Source: Eubacterium limosum (GTDB lineage Bacteria; Bacillota; Clostridia; Eubacteriales; Eubacteriaceae). From it: a stretch of DNA of 5,120 bases. The notes below the pieces were generated by a model, which was given only the letters and a program-made list of their open reading frames with translations, had not been told where the DNA came from and ran no database searches. Both the position numbers and the translations under genes were made by a program. Each line of letters opens with the position of its first letter. Position 1 is the stretch's first letter. The stretch covers positions 1-5,120 of the forward strand of contig CAUEUD010000244.1 of assembly GCA_959020865.1 (NCBI GenBank), written 5' to 3'. Below, in pieces: positions 1 to 4,872 of this stretch.

Positions 1-11
1 TCATTACACTG

Positions 12-18
12 AGGGAGG
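12..18 (+). promoter_or_regulatory. Ribosome binding site of the sugar kinase gene
   Basis: AGGGAGG precedes two consecutive ATG codons at 23 and 26. The gap is 4 nt to the first ATG and 7 nt to the second. Seven is the usual spacing, so this site favours ATG 26 as the true start, giving a protein beginning MEYLIG as xylulokinases typically do. A TGA at 10-12 could be the stop of an upstream gene in the same operon, but too little sequence is visible to say. No promoter for this gene is in the window. Confidence 0.75.
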
Positions 19-25
19 TAATATG

Positions 26-1531
26 ATGGAATATTTAATTGGATTGGATTTGGGGACCGGCAGTGTCAAAACCGTATTGTTTGATCAGAACGGGAAGGAA
101 ATCGCGCAGATGGCGCAGGAATACCCGGTTTACCAGCCGAATAACGGCTGGTCCGAACAGGACCCGGAGGACTGGTATACAGCTGCCATCGCCACCATGC
201 GCTATGTCATTGACGAATCCGGTGTCCCGAGAGACGCCATCAAGGGAATCGGGATGTCCGGCCAGATGATGGGCGCGGTCATGCTGGACGCGGCAGGAAA
301 GCCGCTGCGCCGCGCGATTCTTTGGAACGATGCCCGTACCACAGAATCCTGCGAGTCTGTCCGCAGAATTGTTACCGACGAAAAGATGATGGAAATCAAC
401 TGCAATCCTGTTCGTCCAGGCCTGACAGCCGCCAAGATCCAGTGGGTTAAGGAAAACGAGCCGGAAATCTACAAAAAAACCGCCCATATTCTTTTGCCGA
501 AGGATTACCTGCGCTACCGCCTGACCGGCGAGTATGCCACCGAGGTTTCAGACGCTTCCGCCATGCAGCTTCTGGATGTGCGCAACCGCTGCTGGTCACA
601 GTATATTCTGGATGCCCTCGAAATTAAAGAATCCGTTCTGGGCAAGGTTTACGAGTCACCGGATGTTACCGGTACCCTGACCAAAGAAGTCGCCGGACTT
701 CTGGGGCTTTCTGAAAAAAACGTTGTGGTCGGCGGCGCAGGGGATAATGCAGCCGGCGCTGTCGGGACAGGCGTTGTGGCTACCGGCCGCGCCATGACCA
801 CCATCGGGACCTCCGGAACGGTTTTTGCTTACGCCGATGAACCCATGATGGATAAAAAAGCCCGTGTTTACACCTTCTGTATGGCGGTACCGAACGCCTG
901 GCATTTCATGGGCTCAGTCAACTCTGCCGGTAACTCCTTAAAATGGTACCGCAACCTGTTCTATTCTGACGATCTGGAATATGATAAAATCAACCGCGAC
1001 GCCATGTCCTCCAAACCAGGAGCCAACAATCTCATCTATATGCCTTACCTCACAGGCGAACAGTCACCGCATTTTGACCTGCAGTGCCGCGCTGGCTTTG
1101 TGGGCCTGTCAGCAACCCATACCAAAGCGGACATTACCCGTGCCGTCATGGAAGGCATCACCTATGCCCTGCGTGACGTTCTTACCGCCATCCGAGAATC
1201 TGGCATTGAACCAGCCATCATGCGTATGTGCGGCGGCGGCTCCAAGAGCCCGTTCTGGCGCCAGCTCATGGCCGACATTTACGGTATGCCTGTCTGCCTG
1301 CCGGATATGAACTCCGAAAATGCAGCAGCCCTCGGCGCCGCCATTCTGGCCGCTGTTGGAACGGGTATGTACCCAACCGTTCAGGATGCCTGTGATAAAA
1401 TCATCGCCATGCGCGCAGAAAACTATGCGCCAAATCCGGCTCTGCGTGATAAATATGACACAGTCTACTCAGCCTTTGACAAGCTTTACCCACAGTTAAA
1501 AGACAATTTTGCAGAGATTTTAAACTTCTAA
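26..1531 (+). CDS. xylB: Xylulokinase-type FGGY carbohydrate kinase
   Basis: This is an ATP-dependent cytoplasmic sugar kinase, most likely phosphorylating D-xylulose to xylulose 5-phosphate for the pentose phosphate pathway. At 501 aa it is full length for the FGGY family. Numbered from the second Met (ATG 26), it shows the N-terminal phosphate loop GLDLGTGSVKT (6-16), WSEQDPEDW (42-50), SGQMMGA (78-84), LWNDART (99-105), LLPKDYLRYRLTGE (156-169), GGAGDNAAGAVG (236-247, catalytic Asp 240), IGTSGTV (260-266) and the C-terminal adenosine-site GGGSKSPFWRQLMADI (403-418). It aligns along its length with my recollection of E. coli XylB. One odd point: E. coli XylB has GQMHGA where this protein has GQMMGA, and that His contacts the sugar, so another ketose or polyol substrate is possible. 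An ATG at 23 would add one Met. The gene is followed by a terminator and is probably the last gene of its operon. The family is sure; the exact substrate is not. Confidence 0.9.
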   Translation: MEYLIGLDLGTGSVKTVLFDQNGKEIAQMAQEYPVYQPNNGWSEQDPEDWYTAAIATMRYVIDESGVPRDAIKGIGMSGQMMGAVMLDAAGKPLRRAILWNDARTTESCESVRRIVTDEKMMEINCNPVRPGLTAAKIQWVKENEPEIYKKTAHILLPKDYLRYRLTGEYATEVSDASAMQLLDVRNRCWSQYILDALEIKESVLGKVYESPDVTGTLTKEVAGLLGLSEKNVVVGGAGDNAAGAVGTGVVATGRAMTTIGTSGTVFAYADEPMMDKKARVYTFCMAVPNAWHFMGSVNSAGNSLKWYRNLFYSDDLEYDKINRDAMSSKPGANNLIYMPYLTGEQSPHFDLQCRAGFVGLSATHTKADITRAVMEGITYALRDVLTAIRESGIEPAIMRMCGGGSKSPFWRQLMADIYGMPVCLPDMNSENAAALGAAILAAVGTGMYPTVQDACDKIIAMRAENYAPNPALRDKYDTVYSAFDKLYPQLKDNFAEILNF

Positions 1532-1555
1532 AACATATACTTATATTTTAAAAAG

Positions 1556-1587
1556 AAAGGTGACGGATGATTTTCGTTACCTTTTTT
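1556..1587 (+). terminator. Intrinsic terminator after the kinase gene
   Basis: AAAGGTGACG (1556-1565) pairs with CGTTACCTTT (1575-1584) in a 10-bp stem with one G-U pair and a 9-nt loop, running into a T tract (1582-1587). It lies 25 bp past the kinase stop codon and separates that gene from the radical SAM gene, which therefore needs its own promoter. Confidence 0.85.
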
Positions 1588-1601
1588 CGATTATTTTTGG
1601 T

Positions 1602-1610
1602 TGTTATGAT
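1602..1610 (+). promoter_or_regulatory. Possible extended -10 promoter of the radical SAM gene
   Basis: TGTTATGAT is an extended -10 (TGn plus TATGAT, one mismatch to TATAAT) located between the kinase terminator and the radical SAM gene, giving a leader of about 65 nt. There is no good -35: the place 17 bp upstream is part of the terminator T tract. The call rests on position and one hexamer, so it is tentative. Confidence 0.35.
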
Positions 1611-1665
1611 GTGTATGCGGACCGGTGGTGGGTACAAAGAAAAAGAACGTTGCTATCCATACAAC

Positions 1666-1671
1666 AGGAGG
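1666..1671 (+). promoter_or_regulatory. Ribosome binding site of the radical SAM gene
   Basis: A perfect AGGAGG lies 9 nt before ATG 1681 and supports that start. The spacing is at the long end of normal, with an A-rich spacer. Confidence 0.85.
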
Positions 1672-1680
1672 TAAAATAAA

Positions 1681-3045
1681 ATGAACATTGTCAGTAAAAT
1701 TAAGAACAAGACCTTCACCGCTGCCGCCGGGGTGGCGCTTCATTATCTGGAAAAGGATCCTGAAACCAATATTCCCAGAGTGATGGAGCTGATGGACCGG
1801 TTTACGCCAGAGGGCTGGTATGAGGGTCAGCGGTCAGCCTTTCGGACCGCCATTGATGAAAAGAACAACTGGTATCAGCTGATCTTGCGGTTTTATGAGC
1901 TGGATCCAGGCGTCAGAAAAGCCTTTTTTAACAATTTTGTTGTAAATGCCAGCCTGAAGGGAAGCGCCCTCCAGGATGAGACAAAGGAAAAGGAAAACTG
2001 CAATGTCCCCTGGGCCATTCTGCTTGACCCAACCTCAACCTGCAATCTTCACTGCACAGGCTGCTGGGCCGCGGAGTACGGGCACAAGCAGAGCCTGGAC
2101 CTTGAGACCATTGACCGCATTGTCCGTGAGGGGAAGGCGCTGGGAACCTACATGTACATATATACAGGCGGTGAGCCCCTGGTACGTAAAAAGGATTTGA
2201 TCACTCTGTGTGAGCGACATCCGGACTGTGAGTTCTTATCCTTTACCAATGGCACCCTCATCGACGAGGCGTTTTGTCAGGATATGCTGCGGGTCAGGAA
2301 CTTTGTACCGGCCATCAGCCTTGAGGGCTTCGAGAAGGCCAATGACAGCCGAAGAGGTGAAGGGGTTTATGAAAAAGTCAGGACAGCCATGAGACTGCTG
2401 AAGGAGCATCATCTGCCCTTTGGCGTTTCCACCTGTTATACCAGCGCTAATTTTGAGGATATCAGCAGTGAGGAATTTTACGATATGATTATTGAGGCTG
2501 GCGCGCTCTTCATCTGGTTTTTCCACTATATGCCCGTCGGCAACGGCGCTGTGCCGGAGCTTCTGCCAAATCCCGGACAGCGGGAGGAAATGTACCGCCG
2601 CATCCGTCATTACAGAGAAACAAAGCCCATTTTTGGCATGGATTTTCAAAATGACGGCGAGTTTGTAGGCGGTTGTATCGCAGGGGGAAGGAACTACCTG
2701 CACATCAACGCAGCGGGCGATGTGGAGCCATGTGTATTCATTCATTATTCCAATGCCAATATCCATGACACATCTCTGCTCGACGCCCTCAAGAGCCCTA
2801 TTTTCATGGCCTATCATGATGAACAGCCCTTCAATGAAAATATGCTAAGGCCCTGTCCCATGCTCGAAAATCCCGAAAAACTGCGGGCGATGGTCAAACA
2901 GACCGGCGCTAAATCAACCGATTTGCAGTCGCCTGAAGCCGTTGACCATTTATGTGATAAATGCGGCCCCTATGCCGACAACTGGAGAGAAACAGCCCAG
3001 ACCCTCTGGGAAGAAAGCCAGAGAGAAAAACAGAAAAGCCTTTAA
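1681..3045 (+). CDS. Radical SAM protein with SPASM-like C-terminus
   Basis: This 454-aa protein is a radical S-adenosylmethionine enzyme of unknown substrate. Residues 1-110 are an N-terminal extension without a recognised motif. The core begins with the cluster-binding CNLHCTGC (Cys 121, 125 and 128, the CX3CX2C pattern that holds a 4Fe-4S cluster), followed by YTGGEP (161-166), which binds the SAM amino group. SFTNGTLID (187-195) and AISLEG (211-216) are typical strand motifs of the radical SAM barrel. The C-terminal part has Cys 332 (GGCIAGG), Cys 351 (GDVEPCVF), Cys 392 and a closing CDKC (425-428). This resembles a SPASM/twitch domain carrying auxiliary Fe-S clusters, as in enzymes that modify peptides or mature other enzymes. 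No precursor peptide gene is seen next to it, so a RiPP role is not supported. It is preceded by a terminator and followed by its own terminator, so it is probably a single-gene transcript. The family is sure; the reaction is not known to me. Confidence 0.9.
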   Translation: MNIVSKIKNKTFTAAAGVALHYLEKDPETNIPRVMELMDRFTPEGWYEGQRSAFRTAIDEKNNWYQLILRFYELDPGVRKAFFNNFVVNASLKGSALQDETKEKENCNVPWAILLDPTSTCNLHCTGCWAAEYGHKQSLDLETIDRIVREGKALGTYMYIYTGGEPLVRKKDLITLCERHPDCEFLSFTNGTLIDEAFCQDMLRVRNFVPAISLEGFEKANDSRRGEGVYEKVRTAMRLLKEHHLPFGVSTCYTSANFEDISSEEFYDMIIEAGALFIWFFHYMPVGNGAVPELLPNPGQREEMYRRIRHYRETKPIFGMDFQNDGEFVGGCIAGGRNYLHINAAGDVEPCVFIHYSNANIHDTSLLDALKSPIFMAYHDEQPFNENMLRPCPMLENPEKLRAMVKQTGAKSTDLQSPEAVDHLCDKCGPYADNWRETAQTLWEESQREKQKSL

Positions 3046-3048
3046 AGA

Positions 3049-3084
3049 TAAAAAAACCCGGCGCGGAAAAGCTTTCCGGCCGGG
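3049..3084 (-). terminator. Intrinsic terminator of yjdF (minus strand)
   Basis: CCCGGC (3057-3062) plus CGGAAA (3064-3069) pair with TTTCCG (3073-3078) plus GCCGGG (3079-3084). This gives a 12-bp stem with one bulged G (3063) and a 3-nt loop. Read on the minus strand it is followed by seven T (complement of 3050-3056), so it works for yjdF, whose stop is about 15 bp upstream of the hairpin. It begins only 11 bp after the stop codon of the convergent radical SAM gene. Confidence 0.85.
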
Positions 3085-3087
3085 GCC

Positions 3088-3126
3088 AAACACCGGAAGC
3101 TAGTGCCCCCGGTGTTTTTCTTTTTT
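3088..3126 (+). terminator. Intrinsic terminator of the radical SAM gene (plus strand)
   Basis: AAACACCGG (3088-3096) and CCGGTGTTT (3109-3117) form a perfect 9-bp stem with a 12-nt loop, followed on the plus strand by a T-rich run (TTTTTCTTTTTT, 3115-3126). It lies 42 bp past the radical SAM stop. The hairpin overlaps the 3' end of yjdF on the other strand, and the yjdF stop codon (3100-3102) sits in the loop. Confidence 0.8.
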
Positions 3127-3516
3127 CTTCAGCTGCTTTTGCTCAAAACGCTCAAGCTTCTGGCGTTCTTTTTCTTCGCGGCTTCGGCTTTTGTGCAGTA
3201 CCTTTTGCTGTTCATGCTGGGCTTTGAGAGCCTGCTGGGCCTTTGTGCCCACACCCTGGCTCTTCAGCTGCTTTTTAATGGCGCGCTGCATCCGCTTCGG
3301 GTTCTGCTTCCGGCTCTGCGCCGTCTGAGCGACAGGAGGGCTGAACCGCAGCTGGTGGTCATTCCTGAGCAAAAAGTCATAGACCTCATAGTCTTTCGGC
3401 TCCGCGCCAAAGGTGATTTTGCAAACCTCCAGCCGGTTTCCGTACTGGCGCTCATACACACCCACCCAAAAGGGTTCCTCAAAAAATACCGTTAAGCTGC
3501 TTGAAATAGTGACCAT
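3100..3516 (-). CDS. yjdF: YjdF family protein (DUF2992)
   Basis: This 138-aa soluble protein belongs to the YjdF/DUF2992 family, named for Bacillus subtilis YjdF. Its biochemical function is not established; the link of its gene to a riboswitch that senses azaaromatic compounds suggests a role in handling such toxic heterocycles. The N-terminal part (about 1-60) is the family core, with the visible motifs LTVFFEEPFWVGVYER (8-23), EVCKITFGAEPKDYEVYDFLL (about 30-50) and LRFSPP (56-61). The C-terminal half is strongly basic and Gln/Lys/Glu-rich (NPKRMQRAIKKQLKSQG onward), ending in a probable charged helix or coiled coil; this tail is usual for the family. The start at 3516 is fixed by AGGAGG 8 nt upstream. 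The gene is alone on the minus strand, with its own promoter, structured leader and terminator. Confidence 0.88.
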   Translation of the reverse strand: MVTISSSLTVFFEEPFWVGVYERQYGNRLEVCKITFGAEPKDYEVYDFLLRNDHQLRFSPPVAQTAQSRKQNPKRMQRAIKKQLKSQGVGTKAQQALKAQHEQQKVLHKSRSREEKERQKLERFEQKQLKKKEKHRGH

Positions 3517-3523
3517 ACTGATG

Positions 3524-3532
3524 TCCTCCTTT
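3524..3532 (-). promoter_or_regulatory. yjdF Shine-Dalgarno, the likely riboswitch output
   Basis: Read on the minus strand, AAAGGAGGA stands 8 nt before the yjdF ATG, a near-perfect ribosome binding site. Its AAGGAGG (3525-3531) is the exact complement of CCTCCTT in the leader (3561-3567), so it can be masked by 7 base pairs. This suggests control at translation initiation. Confidence 0.8.
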
Positions 3533-3540
3533 AAGTAAAA

Positions 3541-3627
3541 TCACCAAAGAACGGACAACCAAGGAGGCAGGTTACTGACGGCGTCGCCGCGCCCGGACTA
3601 CCAACCGGGCTGTGTTTTTATCTTTGT
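3541..3627 (-). ncRNA. yjdF riboswitch (azaaromatic-sensing leader)
   Basis: The leader sits directly upstream of yjdF, where the known yjdF riboswitch class occurs. Read on the minus strand, CAAAGA (3626-3621) pairs with UCUUUG (3550-3545) as a closing stem. Inside it are a 6-bp GC hairpin, GCCCGG (3610-3605) with CCGGGC (3596-3591) and an 8-nt loop, then a small hairpin, CGGC (3589-3586) with GCCG (3582-3579) and loop GAC. A possible 4-bp AACC/GGTT hairpin (3572-3557) follows, with CCTCCTT in its loop. CCTCCTT can instead pair with the Shine-Dalgarno. There is no T-tract terminator between leader and gene, so translational control is more likely than attenuation. In this class ligand binding is reported to turn expression on. 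I identify it from gene context and fold, not from a covariance search. Confidence 0.72.
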
Positions 3628-3633
3628 AGTTTA

Positions 3634-3662
3634 ATGATAACGGACAGTTGAAAAATGGTCAA
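3634..3662 (-). promoter_or_regulatory. Sigma-A promoter of yjdF
   Basis: On the minus strand, TTGACC (3662-3657) and TATCAT (3639-3634) are separated by exactly 17 bp; each has one mismatch to consensus. The expected transcription start is near 3627, directly at the first base of the riboswitch closing stem, so essentially the whole leader is aptamer. Confidence 0.8.
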
Positions 3663-3865
3663 ATCATTTTTTTGAATTGGTGTCGAATTAGGGTTTATAA
3701 GATATTTTTTATTTGGTAATATTTTGCAAAAGGTTAAAAAATACGATTGATATTGCTTTTAGCTATGAATGGCGTTAGTGTGAAAATTTACCAGCATTAC
3801 TATCATTGAATTGGACGGGAACATAAACGTGAAAAGGCATACGTGCATGAGAGAGAATAAAACCG
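3663..3865. other. AT-rich divergent intergenic stretch
   Basis: About 200 bp lie between the yjdF promoter and the promoter of the DUF3786 gene. I see no convincing ORF, RNA gene or repeat here. It is clearly more AT-rich than the DNA to the left. A 7-bp inverted repeat at 3651-3671 overlaps its left edge. A 69-codon minus-strand ORF (3759-3968) crosses it but has no ribosome binding site or recognisable content. Confidence 0.6.
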
Positions 3866-3894
3866 TTGTTGTACTTAAGGGGAAACGGTATAAT
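3866..3894 (+). promoter_or_regulatory. Sigma-A promoter of the DUF3786 gene
   Basis: A perfect TATAAT (3889-3894) lies 17 bp after TTGTTG (3866-3871), which matches only the TTG half of the -35 consensus. The predicted transcript has a leader of about 35 nt before ATG 3936. An inverted repeat (ACCGTT 3862-3867, AACGGT 3884-3889) brackets the spacer and could be an operator. Confidence 0.6.
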
Positions 3895-3935
3895 TTAGAT
3901 ATAGCAAAAAAACGAAAGTTATAGGTGAGAACGAA

Positions 3936-4565
3936 ATGGCATCGAATTATGAAAAAATGAAGCGGCAAATGCAGGGAGAATTTTTAAAATACAATCAAGA
4001 GGATATGATAAAACGTTTTAATATAGATGCCAATGAGAGGTATCTGACGGTTGGCTTTATGGGGGGGATTTGTCGAATTGCACGAAAAACCGGCATTGTC
4101 GAATGCAGTACGATGCATACTGATGTGTTCAGAGAAGCAGATTACAATGAAGCAATGACGATATATGATCTTCTGTGCTGGTCGAAGCCAGATGCAGTGC
4201 CTTCTGGACAGTTTGTGAATATGCAAAGTATTTCGAAATTATACGGCACAGCGCCCGGTGCTAATTCAGGCTTTTTCAATCAGGAAATGAAACAGTTTGA
4301 CCATCAAGACACTTTGCTGCGTGAAGTGCTGGAGAAGCTAGGAGGAGTGATTGTTGTTGGTGGTGATCTGGCGGCACAAATCCCCGTGTTTTGCGGATTA
4401 GAGCTTTTGTTTCGTTTCTGGAACTCAGATGATGAATTTGCCCCGGAAATCCAATTTTTCTGGGATGCAAATGTGCTGTCTTTTATGCACTATGAAACCG
4501 TATGGTTTGCGAATCATGTGCTCATTCACCGCATTCGGGAAATGATGGAAAAACAGATGCCTTAG
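3936..4565 (+). CDS. DUF3786 family protein
   Basis: This 209-aa protein without signal peptide or membrane segment fits the DUF3786 family of anaerobes, whose function is unknown. The family pattern shows in the N-terminal NYEKMKRQM (4-12), the central EAMTIYDLLCW (72-82) followed by a Gly/Ser-containing turn and a phenylalanine-rich stretch, and the C-terminal GGDLAAQIPVF (142-152), LLFRFWNSDDEFAPEIQFFWD (157-177) and HYETVWFANHVL (185-196). As I recall, some members carry an Fe-S domain. This one does not: its four cysteines (46, 57, 81, 153) are scattered. The start is supported by AGGTGAGA at 3923-3930, 5 nt before the ATG, and by a TATAAT promoter. Codon use is AT-richer than in the kinase and radical SAM genes. 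No terminator is visible after the stop. The family call is from memory of conserved motifs, and the role in the cell is open. Confidence 0.75.
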   Translation: MASNYEKMKRQMQGEFLKYNQEDMIKRFNIDANERYLTVGFMGGICRIARKTGIVECSTMHTDVFREADYNEAMTIYDLLCWSKPDAVPSGQFVNMQSISKLYGTAPGANSGFFNQEMKQFDHQDTLLREVLEKLGGVIVVGGDLAAQIPVFCGLELLFRFWNSDDEFAPEIQFFWDANVLSFMHYETVWFANHVLIHRIREMMEKQMP

Positions 4566-4600
4566 CGGTAGGTAAATATAATTTAAAAAGAAGAACTGCA

Positions 4601-4678
4601 ATGGACAGAGTGAGATTAATATGGTTTATAGCAAAGCAATATAGCGAATATGAAGAAAATCCGTGGAAGAAGTATTGA
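4601..4678 (+). CDS. Possible 25-aa peptide
   Basis: A short ORF, MDRVRLIWFIAKQ onward, starts 36 bp after the DUF3786 stop and ends at TGA 4676-4678, overlapping the next ORF candidate. Its only ribosome-binding candidate is a weak purine run (AAAAAGAAGAA, 4585-4595). The peptide has a short hydrophobic stretch followed by a charged aromatic tail (YSEYEENPWKKY). I do not recognise it; it may be a chance ORF or a scrap of a lost gene. Confidence 0.2.
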   Translation: MDRVRLIWFIAKQYSEYEENPWKKY

Positions 4679-4701
4679 ATACAGATAAAGGTGAAGTGCT
4701 A

Positions 4702-4872
4702 ATGTATACAACAAAAATGATTCTCGGTGTCGATACGCCTCTCTTGACAGATAATTTATCTCAAATAATAGCAAGTATAAACGGAGAAGTCATAAAGACC
4801 CTGCCAATTAAGCCAGAAGAGATTGCGGATAATACCAATACGAGTTCAGATTTGCCGATTGAAGATCAATGA
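4702..4872 (+). pseudogene. Short ORF, probable 5' piece of a broken surface protein gene
   Basis: The frame opens after TGA 4651 and closes at TGA 4870-4872. It can start at GTG 4663 (69 aa) or better at ATG 4702 (56 aa), which has AAGGTGA (4688-4694) 7 nt upstream. The protein MYTTKMILGVDTP onward has no signal peptide or membrane segment. The segment DNLSQIIASINGEVIKTLPI, preceded by GEVLMYTT, reminds me of the propeptide of subtilisin-like proteases (a helix, then GG/NGEVxxxL). This is weak, pattern-level resemblance. It ends in an acidic, Thr/Ser-rich linker-like tail (EEIADNTNTSSDLPIEDQ). After the stop the same frame continues open with surface-protein repeats, so this is best read as the upstream piece of an interrupted gene. 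A genuine small hypothetical protein remains possible. Confidence 0.45.

Noticed and set aside
35..487. Minus-strand ORF of 150 codons within the kinase gene
   Set aside because: It overlaps the conserved N-terminal half of the kinase and has no family features or start signals.
2236..2817. Long minus-strand ORF (193 codons) inside the radical SAM gene
   Set aside because: It lies opposite a gene with clear catalytic motifs, has no recognisable protein content and no convincing ribosome binding site; it is a shadow of biased codon use.
3103..3495. Plus-strand ORF of 130 codons opposite yjdF
   Set aside because: It is the reverse reading of yjdF, giving an artificial Phe/Leu-rich protein from the Lys/Glu/Gln-rich tail; the yjdF strand has the family motifs, ribosome binding site and promoter.
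3651..3677. Hairpin plus T run at 3651-3677 as a terminator
   Set aside because: No plus-strand gene ends before it and no minus-strand gene ends to its right, so there is no transcript for it to end; it overlaps the yjdF promoter instead.
4744..4771. Perfect TTGACA (4744-4749) as a promoter inside the short ORF
   Set aside because: At 16-18 bp spacing there is only TAATAG or worse as a -10, and no intact gene start follows nearby; a chance hexamer is more likely.
4870..4872. TGA read as selenocysteine joining the two right-end ORF pieces
   Set aside because: InlB-repeat surface proteins are not known selenoproteins, the flanking residues (EDQ-SFERY) look like no Sec motif, and no stable SECIS-like hairpin is evident just downstream; an interrupted gene is simpler.
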